Positions 6,391 through 12,086 of a DNA stretch of 12,086 nt are shown here, piece by piece; positions within the stretch are counted from its first letter, which is position 1; the number at the start of each line of letters is the position of its first letter. The position numbers were made by a program, and so were the translations under genes. This stretch comes from DAIOGN01 sp036745245 (GTDB taxonomy: Bacteria; Zixibacteria; MSB-5A5; JAUVRN01). The DNA is taken from positions 1-12,086 of the forward strand of contig DAIOGN010000104.1 in NCBI GenBank assembly GCA_036745245.1. Direction: 5' to 3'. The notes under the pieces were generated by a model that saw only the letters and a list, made by a program, of their open reading frames with translations, made no database searches and had not been told where the DNA came from.

Positions 6391-7706
6391 GCACGCTTAC
6401 TGAACTTCAGCAGGCTCCCACGGTGGACGACGCCGAAGCCGTTACGTCCGACATCGTGTCGCGGTTCAACGAAGCCTCCTGGCTGGCCGAGTCGCGTCGC
6501 CGTGCCTGGGATCGATATGTTGCCACGCCGGCCCCGAGCCGGGTGGAACACCTCTGGCGCTACACCGACCCCGCCGTCTTCGAAGTGCCCGTGGACGTGC
6601 TTCAGCGCGCCGCGGCCGGTTCGGTGGGCGACGTCGTCAGCCCCAAGCTCGATCCGAGCCATCTCTCAGGCTGCGCCGTGTGGGCGAATGGCGCGGTGTC
6701 GGGATTCCACCTCGACCGCCCACTGGCGGCCGATGGTGTGAAGCTCCTGGATCTGCACGAGGCTGCTACGCAGGTGGAGAAACTTGTTTCCACACATCTG
6801 GGCAGCGTGGTGGCCGCGGACTATGGCCGCTATGAGGCGTTGAATCTGGCCACGTGGCGCGGAGGGTTGTTCATCCACGTGCCGCGTGGCGTGCTCGTGC
6901 AGAAGCCGATGCACGTGGTGCTTGCGGCGGGCGACAACAACCCGTTCTTCTCGGGCCGTGTCCTGGTGGTGCTGGACGAGGGCGCACAGCTCACGCTCGA
7001 AGTGGAAGTCACCAGCCCCCGCGGCGCAAAACTCGCCACCAACACGGTCATTGAGAGCGTGGTGGGACAGGCAGCCAATTTCCGTCTGATCACGGTGCAG
7101 CACTGGGGCGACCGCACAACCTCTTACCTCACGCAGCGCACGAAGGTGGGCCGCGACGCGCAGTATCTCTCAGTGTTTGCCGGGCTCGGCGCCGGCACCA
7201 GCAAGGCCGACCTGGGCGCCGTTCTGGCAGGACGCGGGGCGAACGTGAAGCTTCTGGGAGTGTCCTTCGGTCAGCGCGACCAGCACTTCGATCATCACAC
7301 CGTGCACGACCACCAGGCGTCGAACACGTTCAGCGATCTTGATTTCAAGGTGGTGCTCAAGGACAAGGCGCGTTCGGCGTACACCGGCCTCATCCGCATC
7401 GAGCACGATGCGAAGGACTGTGAAGCCTACCAGGAAAACAGGAACCTCCTGCTGTCCGACGGCACGCGCGCCGACACCATACCGGAACTGGAAATCCTCA
7501 ACAACGACGTGCGCTGCACTCACGGCGCCACGATCGGCCCGCTCGATGAACAGCAGATTTTCTACCTCACGGCACGCGGCATCCATCGCGACGAGGCGAT
7601 CCGCATGATTGTGAACGGCTTCGTGGAGCCCACGCTGCGCGAGGTGCCGGACGATCTGCGCGAGCGGCTCGCCCATACCATCGCCCAGCGCGTGGAGGAG
7701 ATCTAG
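6387..7706 (+). CDS. sufD: SufD, partner subunit of the SufBCD scaffold
   Basis: 439 residues, the normal SufD size. It is paralogous to SufB but shorter at the N-terminus, where a helical region contains EHLWRYTDPAVF. The beta-helix core holds WRGGLFIHVPRGVLVQKP (157-174) and FDHHTVHDHQASNTFSDLDF (301-320), the latter diagnostic for SufD. CTHGATIGPLDEQQIFYLTA (377-396) carries His379, matching E. coli His360, which is proposed to take part in cluster building at the SufB-SufD interface. RMIVNGFVEP near the end is the SufC-contact helix. The ATG start overlaps the sufB stop by 4 nt, implying translational coupling and balanced SufB:SufD synthesis. Confidence 0.97.
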   Translation: MSTLTELQQAPTVDDAEAVTSDIVSRFNEASWLAESRRRAWDRYVATPAPSRVEHLWRYTDPAVFEVPVDVLQRAAAGSVGDVVSPKLDPSHLSGCAVWANGAVSGFHLDRPLAADGVKLLDLHEAATQVEKLVSTHLGSVVAADYGRYEALNLATWRGGLFIHVPRGVLVQKPMHVVLAAGDNNPFFSGRVLVVLDEGAQLTLEVEVTSPRGAKLATNTVIESVVGQAANFRLITVQHWGDRTTSYLTQRTKVGRDAQYLSVFAGLGAGTSKADLGAVLAGRGANVKLLGVSFGQRDQHFDHHTVHDHQASNTFSDLDFKVVLKDKARSAYTGLIRIEHDAKDCEAYQENRNLLLSDGTRADTIPELEILNNDVRCTHGATIGPLDEQQIFYLTARGIHRDEAIRMIVNGFVEPTLREVPDDLRERLAHTIAQRVEEI

Positions 7707-7710
7707 GCCC

Positions 7711-8055
7711 ATGGAGACTCTGGTGTTCGTGTCGATCGCGCCCGCGAACCTGACCCCCGGTCAGGTGCGCGTGGTGACACACGACGGGTGGCGCTACGCC
7801 GTGTGCAACGTGGACGGTACATACCACGTGGTGGACGACACCTGCACACACGACGACGGACCGCTCGGCGAGGGAGAACTCGACGGCTGTGCCATTGTGT
7901 GCCCTCGGCACGGTGCGCGCTTCGACGTGCGTGACGGACGCGTGTTGTCCATGCCGGCAGCTTACCCCATCCGCGCCTACTCAACGCGCGTGGAGGGCGG
8001 CCAGGTGCAGATCGGGTTTACGCAGACCCAGAGGGCCCGGGAGACGCGGTCGTGA
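7711..8055 (+). CDS. Rieske-type [2Fe-2S] ferredoxin within the suf operon
   Basis: 114 residues, the size of small Rieske ferredoxins of the dioxygenase-component type. The two ligand boxes are intact: Cys45-Thr-His47 in DDTCTHDDGPLGEGEL and Cys64-Pro-Arg-His67 in IVCPRHGARFDVRDGRV. It has no signal peptide or membrane segment, so it is cytoplasmic. It starts 4 nt after the sufD stop (GGAGGAG lies upstream, inside sufD) and its stop overlaps the sufS start in GTGA, so it is an integral part of the operon. Similar genes occur in suf operons of some Actinobacteria. The role there is not firmly known: electron donor to cluster assembly is one option, a client protein another. No oxygenase gene is nearby. 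Confidence 0.93.
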   Translation: METLVFVSIAPANLTPGQVRVVTHDGWRYAVCNVDGTYHVVDDTCTHDDGPLGEGELDGCAIVCPRHGARFDVRDGRVLSMPAAYPIRAYSTRVEGGQVQIGFTQTQRARETRS

Positions 8056-9350
8056 GCGACGTGACCACCGTGGTGCGCACGGGATCGGGCAAGGCCCCGG
8101 CCCGAACGCTTGATCCGAGGGCCCTGCGCAAGGATTTCCCCATTTTGTCGAGGCCCGTTCACGGCAAGCGGCTGGTGTACCTCGACAACGCGGCCACCAC
8201 GCAAAAACCGCAGGCCATGATCGACGCCCTCGTGAGCTACTACTCCAAGTACAACGCCAACGTGCACCGGGGCGTGCATACGCTGGCGGAAGAGGCCACG
8301 GCCGCGTTCGAATCGACGCGCGGCAAGGTGGCGCGTTTCATCGGGTCGGCGGGCACCCATCAAATCATCTTCACACGCAACACCACGGAATCGCTCAATC
8401 TGGTGGCCGCTTCCTGGGGTGGAAAGAACATCAAGGCAGGCGACGAGATTCTGCTCACCCAGATGGAGCATCACTCCAATCTGGTGCCGTGGATCATGCT
8501 GGCCGAGCGCACGGGGGCAAAGATCCGGCACATCCCGATCACGCCCGACGGTCACCTGGATCTCTCGCAGCTCGACACCCTTCTCACACCGCGCACCCGG
8601 CTGGTGTCATTGGTGCACGTATCGAATGTGCTCGGCACCATCAATCCGGTGGCCGAAATCGCCGAGCGTGCCCATCGCTCAGGCGCCCTGGTGGTGGTGG
8701 ACGGCGCGCAGAGCGTGCCCCACATGCCCGTGAACGTGCAGGATCTGGGGGCCGATTTGTTTGCCTTCTCCGCGCACAAGATGCTGGGACCTACCGGCGT
8801 GGGCGTGCTGTGGGGCCGCTCCGACCTGCTCGACGAGATGGATCCCTACATGGGCGGCGGGGAAATGATCCGCGAGGTGCGCCTGGACTCGGTGACCTGG
8901 AACGAGCTGCCGTGGAAGTTCGAGGCGGGTACACCCAACATCGCCGATGTGGTGGCCTTTGGAGCCGCCATCGACTACCTCACCGAACTCGGAATGGACG
9001 CGGTGCGGCGGCATGAAATAGAGCTTACCAGCTACGCGCTGGAACAACTCCGGCCGCTCAAGCACCTCACTCTGTACGGACCCACCGCAGCAGCCGAGCG
9101 CGCGGGCGTAGTTACGTTCAACGACGCCGATATCCATCCGCACGACCTGGCCACCATTCTCGACCATCACGGCGTGGCCGTGCGTGCGGGCCATCACTGC
9201 GCCCAGCCCCTCGTGCGGCTCTTGGGCACCGTGGCCACGGCGCGCGCAAGTTTCTACGTGTACAACGATACCGACGATGTGGATCAACTCGTAGCGGCAC
9301 TCAGGGAGGCACGCAAGTACTTTGGCTTTGCCAATGGTTCCGCTGGATGA
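8052..9350 (+). CDS. sufS: SufS, group II cysteine desulfurase
   Basis: 432 residues with a roughly 25-residue N-terminal extension before the usual start of homology (LRKDFPIL). This PLP enzyme converts cysteine to alanine and passes a persulfide to SufU. Seen motifs: YLDNAATTQKP (43-53), NVHRGVHTLAE (70-80), His140 in QMEHHSN, PLP-binding Lys243 in SAHKMLGPTGVG, and the active-site Cys383 in RAGHHCAQPLVRLLG. The short RAGHHCAQP loop marks a group II (SufS/CsdA) rather than an IscS enzyme. The start is GTG at 8052, overlapping the Rieske stop by 4 nt. The end overlaps sufU, so translation is coupled in both directions. Confidence 0.97.
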   Translation: MSDVTTVVRTGSGKAPARTLDPRALRKDFPILSRPVHGKRLVYLDNAATTQKPQAMIDALVSYYSKYNANVHRGVHTLAEEATAAFESTRGKVARFIGSAGTHQIIFTRNTTESLNLVAASWGGKNIKAGDEILLTQMEHHSNLVPWIMLAERTGAKIRHIPITPDGHLDLSQLDTLLTPRTRLVSLVHVSNVLGTINPVAEIAERAHRSGALVVVDGAQSVPHMPVNVQDLGADLFAFSAHKMLGPTGVGVLWGRSDLLDEMDPYMGGGEMIREVRLDSVTWNELPWKFEAGTPNIADVVAFGAAIDYLTELGMDAVRRHEIELTSYALEQLRPLKHLTLYGPTAAAERAGVVTFNDADIHPHDLATILDHHGVAVRAGHHCAQPLVRLLGTVATARASFYVYNDTDDVDQLVAALREARKYFGFANGSAG

Positions 9351-9786
9351 GATCTACCGCGACGTAGTTCTCGACCATTATCGCTCCCCCCGCGGCCGTG
9401 CTCCACTCGATGCGCCGGACACGCGCGCCGAGGGCACCAATCCACTGTGCGGCGACGAGGTAACCCTCGAACTGAAATTCGCCGGTGACCGGATCGCCGA
9501 GGTGGCTGTGAAGGGACGCGGTTGTTCGATCTCGGTGGCGTCCGGATCGATGCTCGCGGACATGTTGCCCGGAAAGACGCGCGCCGAGGCGACGCAAATT
9601 CTCTCGGCGTTTCGCTCGCTCATGCATGGGCAGAAGCCGGCCGACGGACTGGATCTGGGCGACCTGGAAGCGTTGGAAGGCGTGAAGAAGTTCCCCGTGC
9701 GAGTGAAGTGTGCGCTGCTCGCCTGGACTACTCTTGAAGAGGCGCTGGCCGGCCGCGGCTCCAAACCCAAAGGAATCTCCGCATGA
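9334..9786 (+). CDS. sufU: SufU, zinc-dependent sulfur-transfer protein
   Basis: 150 residues from the ATG at 9334, an IscU-like fold of the SufU subfamily. Cys39, Asp41, Cys64 and Cys126 (in NPLCGDEV, GRGCSISVASGS and RVKCALLAW) match the B. subtilis ligand set Cys41-Asp43-Cys66-Cys128 with a constant offset of two. The insertion between the second and third cysteines, found in SufU but not IscU, is present. SufU binds Zn and accepts the persulfide from SufS, in place of SufE. The start overlaps sufS by 17 nt. An in-frame TTG at 9322, 12 nt after GGGAGG (9304-9309), would add four residues (first residues MALP) and is a real alternative. The stop overlaps sufT in ATGA. Confidence 0.96.
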   Translation: MVPLDEIYRDVVLDHYRSPRGRAPLDAPDTRAEGTNPLCGDEVTLELKFAGDRIAEVAVKGRGCSISVASGSMLADMLPGKTRAEATQILSAFRSLMHGQKPADGLDLGDLEALEGVKKFPVRVKCALLAWTTLEEALAGRGSKPKGISA

Positions 9787-10091
9787 TTACCGAGAAGGAA
9801 GTCCTCGAGCGTTTGCGACCCATCAAAGACCCCGAAATCCACATCAGCATCGTGGACCTGGGACTGATCTATGGCGTCGACGTGCAGGACGAAGGGAAGA
9901 AGCTCAACGTCCGCATGACGCTCACCTCTCAAATGTGCCCGGCCGGACCCGAACTCGTGGGCATGGTGAAGGCCACGGCGGAAATGATCGAGAGCGTGGA
10001 GGAAGCCACGGTGCAGATGGTGTGGGAGCCCGCCTGGGATCCCAAGAAGATGGCGTCGGATGATGCCAAGGACCTGCTCGGGATCTGGTAG
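9783..10091 (+). CDS. sufT: SufT-like DUF59/MIP18-family Fe-S maturation protein
   Basis: 102 residues, a single DUF59 (MIP18) domain. KDPEIHISIVDLGLIYGVDV is the family signature, and TSQMCPAGPELV carries the conserved Cys52. This family (SufT in Gram-positives, Cia2/MIP18 in eukaryotes, PaaD in phenylacetate operons) takes part in Fe-S protein maturation. As the last gene of a suf operon, coupled to sufU by an ATGA overlap, the SufT reading is well supported. A paaD role is ruled out by context. No clear terminator follows: the next 151 nt (10092-10242) hold neither a gene nor a strong hairpin, so readthrough into the next gene is possible. Confidence 0.93.
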   Translation: MITEKEVLERLRPIKDPEIHISIVDLGLIYGVDVQDEGKKLNVRMTLTSQMCPAGPELVGMVKATAEMIESVEEATVQMVWEPAWDPKKMASDDAKDLLGIW

Positions 10092-10242
10092 ATTTCCCGG
10101 TTGGCGCAGGGGCCTGATTCAAACCTTTCCCGTTAGGTGGTGCGCGAAATCTGCGAGGTGCTGCATCCATCCTCTTAGAGAATCCAGGGTGTGTCCTCCC
10201 GACAGGTCGAGCCGAACAATCCGACGACAAAGGAGCCAATCC

Positions 10243-11064
10243 GTGCGTACTCAGGCAGAAAAAGGGAAGTTCTTTCGCGCGCTTCACCAGCGGGACGAGG
10301 CATTCATCATCCCCAATCCGTGGGACGCCGGTACGTCCCGGCTTTTGGCGCGCCTGGGGTTCGAGGCGCTGGCCACTACGAGTGCGGGCTATGCCGTATC
10401 AGTGGGTCAGCTCGACAACACGATTGGCCGCGACAGGATGATGGTGCACGTGGCCGACATCGCCCGAGCCACCGACTTGCCCGTAAGCGCCGATCTCGAG
10501 AATTGCTTTGGGGACGATCCTGAGACGGTGGCTGAAACGATTCGGCTCGCGGCGGCGGCGGGATTGGTGGGGGGGTCTATCGAGGATTCCACCCAGCGCA
10601 AGGACCACCCGCTGTATGACCACGCACACGCTGTAGAGCGGGTCCGTGCCGCAGTGGAGACGGCGCGTTCACTTCCCTTTGACTTTACGTTGACGGCGCG
10701 CGCCGAAAACTATCATGTGGGTCAGCCCGATCTCAAGGATGCGATCAGGCGGCTTCAAGCCTACGCCGAGGCGGGCGCGGATGTGCTGTTTGTGCCGGGA
10801 CTGAAGACCAGGGAAGAAATCGCTGCCGTAGTGAGTTCTGTGGATCGACCCGTGAACGTATTGATGGGGATTGCGGGCGTTCGGCTGACCCTCGCGGAAC
10901 TATCGGACATGGGAGTGAGACGCGTAAGCGTGGGCGCCGCGCTCACACGCGCGGCCCTGGGGGCCTTTCTTCGCGCCGCGCGCGAAATGAAGGAGCAGGG
11001 CACGTTCTCTTTTGCCGATGAAGCGGTGAGCTATAAGGATCTGGGCGAATTGCTCAAGGGGTAG
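10243..11064 (+). CDS. Isocitrate lyase/PEP mutase superfamily enzyme
   Basis: 273 residues from a GTG start with AAAGGAG 7 nt upstream. An upstream ATG at 10060 lies inside sufT and gives non-homologous sequence, so it is rejected. The TIM-barrel superfamily motifs are visible: IIPNPWDAGTSRLLARLGF (22-40), ATTSAGYA (44-51), the metal-binding stretch ADLENCFGD (83-91, Asp84 and Glu86), GGSIEDST (110-117, Glu114 and Asp115), and TARAENY. The isocitrate lyase catalytic loop KKCGH is absent, so it is not a classical isocitrate lyase. Members cleave or form C-C or P-C bonds of 2-oxoacid-like compounds (2-methylisocitrate lyase, oxaloacetate hydrolase/decarboxylase, phosphonopyruvate enzymes); the substrate cannot be set from sequence. 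It probably has its own promoter or reads through from suf. Confidence 0.88.
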   Translation: MRTQAEKGKFFRALHQRDEAFIIPNPWDAGTSRLLARLGFEALATTSAGYAVSVGQLDNTIGRDRMMVHVADIARATDLPVSADLENCFGDDPETVAETIRLAAAAGLVGGSIEDSTQRKDHPLYDHAHAVERVRAAVETARSLPFDFTLTARAENYHVGQPDLKDAIRRLQAYAEAGADVLFVPGLKTREEIAAVVSSVDRPVNVLMGIAGVRLTLAELSDMGVRRVSVGAALTRAALGAFLRAAREMKEQGTFSFADEAVSYKDLGELLKG

Positions 11065-11085
11065 CTGGGGCGGAGAGCGAGATCT

Positions 11086-11146
11086 TGTTGACACCCATCC
11101 AGAATTGACCCGTTTTGGGGTCTGGATTCTCATTCTGGACTGACCC
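11086..11146. mobile_element. Possible IS terminus remnant with 16-bp direct repeats
   Basis: TGTTGACACCCATCC begins at 11086, and two related 16-mers follow, 35 bp apart: CATCCAGAATTGACCC (11096-11111) and CATTCTGGACTGACCC (11131-11146), identical at 12 of 16 positions. A TGT-beginning end with repeated internal GACCC-type motifs resembles my recollection of IS21-family termini, which carry multiple transposase-binding repeats. No transposase reading frame or matching second end is seen in the window, so at most this is a solo relic. The assignment is tentative. Confidence 0.35.
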
Positions 11147-11165
11147 ACCTGGAGTGTCAGGTGGG
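11144..11165. terminator. Perfect 8-bp hairpin after the ICL/PEPM gene
   Basis: CCCACCTG (11144-11151) pairs perfectly with CAGGTGGG (11158-11165) around the 6-nt loop GAGTGT, 80 nt past the preceding stop. A weaker CTGCC/GGCAG hairpin follows at 11167-11181. There is no U-tract, so it could be a Rho-dependent or pausing structure, part of the IS-like end, or a binding site. The rest of 11065-11255 shows no plausible gene. Confidence 0.35.
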
Positions 11166-11255
11166 CCTGCCCGATCGGCAGATCCAAGGCGTCGTTGGGG
11201 TGACGCATCCTTCCCCTTGCGGATCGTCAACTGAGGCAGGATCTTGCCAGGCCAC

Positions 11256-12086
11256 ATGAAGCCCCGCACAGAGCTGTCGCCACCTCCCGCGGAACCCACC
11301 AGTGCAGCGCGTCCCGAGGCGTCCGCGCCCGCCGTGGTGGTGTCCAATCTCGGATTCGACTACCCCGGAAGATCGGTGCTCGACATTGCCGAGCTGTCCA
11401 TCCCATCTGGCTGCATCTACGCTTTCCTGGGACCCAACGGCTCAGGCAAGACCACCCTGTTCTCCATCCTGGCCACGCTCAAGCAGCCCTCTCGCGGATC
11501 CGTGCGGGTGAACGGATTCGATCCGGCCACGCAGCCCGCCGATGTACGCAAGTCTCTGGGCGTGGCCTTCCAGCATCCTGCCGTGGACAAGCAGCTCACC
11601 TGCCACGAAAATCTGGTGCACCACGGACGACTGTACGGTCTGTCTTCGCAGACAATTCGTACCCGGTCGGAGGAGATGCTCGCGCAGTTCGACCTGGCGA
11701 ATCGTCGCAACGAACGCGCCGGCACGCTGTCCGGGGGGCTCCTGCGACGGCTCGAACTGACCAAGGCGCTTCTGCACTCGCCCCCGGTGCTCCTGCTTGA
11801 CGAACCTGCCACGGGGCTCGATCCTGCCGCTCGCTTCCGACTCTGGGAAGACCTCAAACGCCTGCAGGCCGCCACGCGCGTGACCATAGTGCTCACCACA
11901 CACCTCATGGACGAAGCCGACCGCTGCGACCGCCTGGCCATTCTGCACGAGGGGCGTGTGGTGCGCGAGGGCCCGCCGGAGGAGTTGAAACACTCGGTGG
12001 GCACCGAGATCATTCACATCGAGGCGAACGAGACGGCCAGCCTCGCCCGCGACATCCGGGAGCGGTTCGGGATCACGGCGAGACCC
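11256..12086 (+). CDS. ABC-2 type transporter ATP-binding protein, C-terminus cut by the window
   Basis: 277 codons, open at the right edge. After a Pro/Ala-rich extension (residues 1-26) comes a complete ABC ATPase domain: Walker A GPNGSGKTT (59-67), Q-loop Gln106 in AFQHP, signature LSGGLLRRLE (158-167), Walker B VLLLDEP (178-184), D-loop GLDP (187-190), and H-loop His216 in LTTHLMDEADRCDR. The QHPAVDKQLTCHENLVHHGRL-type segment and THLMDEADRCDRLAIL place it with DrrA/NatA-like exporters (drug, polysaccharide or Na export), whose permease gene usually follows and is expected beyond the edge. A small extra domain begins near residue 245. An in-frame stop at 11232-11234 limits the start. ATG 11256 is preceded by a weak CAGG, and TTG 11244 behind GAGG is an alternative. 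Confidence 0.9.
   Translation, partial: MKPRTELSPPPAEPTSAARPEASAPAVVVSNLGFDYPGRSVLDIAELSIPSGCIYAFLGPNGSGKTTLFSILATLKQPSRGSVRVNGFDPATQPADVRKSLGVAFQHPAVDKQLTCHENLVHHGRLYGLSSQTIRTRSEEMLAQFDLANRRNERAGTLSGGLLRRLELTKALLHSPPVLLLDEPATGLDPAARFRLWEDLKRLQAATRVTIVLTTHLMDEADRCDRLAILHEGRVVREGPPEELKHSVGTEIIHIEANETASLARDIRERFGITARP

Noticed and set aside
10060..10242. Upstream ATG extending the ICL/PEPM gene by 61 residues
   Set aside because: The extension begins inside sufT, has no family similarity, and GTG 10243 has a good AAAGGAG site at proper spacing.
10092..10242. Terminator after sufT
   Set aside because: Only 4-bp or loopless inverted repeats and no T-run; nothing strong enough to report.
10900..11347. 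Minus-strand frames (10900-11208, 11054-11347) as a transposase remnant next to the IS-like end
   Set aside because: The translations show no transposase motifs such as DDE-domain or IstB ATPase residues that I can recognise; they were not called as genes or pseudogenes.

Overview
The window (about 62% GC by eye, no frameshifts or tRNA/rRNA genes seen) reads as chromosomal DNA of a Gram-negative-type bacterium. The left-edge secreted protein starts with an N-terminal module that I associate with lineages such as Eisenbacteria, Zixibacteria, Latescibacteria or Gemmatimonadota. That taxonomic guess is weak and rests on recollection, not on a search.

Layout. (1) Positions 1-1107, minus strand: the 5' part of a gene for an exported protein made of a signal peptide, a beta-rich N-terminal module and an array of near-identical 53-residue tandem repeats that runs off the left edge. 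(2) 1302-3360, plus strand: a two-gene operon for an NfeD-type membrane serine protease and its stomatin/SPFH partner, closed by a strong hairpin at 3369-3404. (3) 3361-3616: intergenic region with hairpins and an AT-rich promoter/operator candidate. (4) 3617-10091, plus strand: a compact SUF iron-sulfur cluster assembly operon in the order Rrf2 regulator, sufC, sufB, sufD, Rieske ferredoxin, sufS, sufU, sufT. Several genes are coupled by 4-nt stop/start overlaps. (5) 10243-11064: an isocitrate lyase/PEP mutase superfamily enzyme. (6) 11065-11255: a non-coding stretch with an insertion-sequence-end-like motif and a perfect hairpin. (7) 11256 to the right edge: an ABC-2 type transporter ATPase, cut by the window.

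How the genes work together. SufS takes sulfur from cysteine, SufU accepts and relays it, and the SufBCD ATPase scaffold builds the cluster. SufT (DUF59) probably helps maturation or transfer, and the Rieske protein may supply electrons or be a client. The Rrf2 protein carries a three-cysteine cluster and probably senses Fe-S status to control the operon. The use of SufU, with no SufE or SufA in the operon, matches the SUF type of Gram-positive bacteria and many deep lineages. The NfeD/stomatin pair probably acts in membrane-domain organisation and quality control.

I see no clearly new multi-gene system. The points most worth a second look are the His/Lys-rich 53-residue repeat protein, the unusual cysteine spacing of the Rrf2 regulator, the Rieske gene inside the SUF operon, and the possible IS terminus before the ABC gene.
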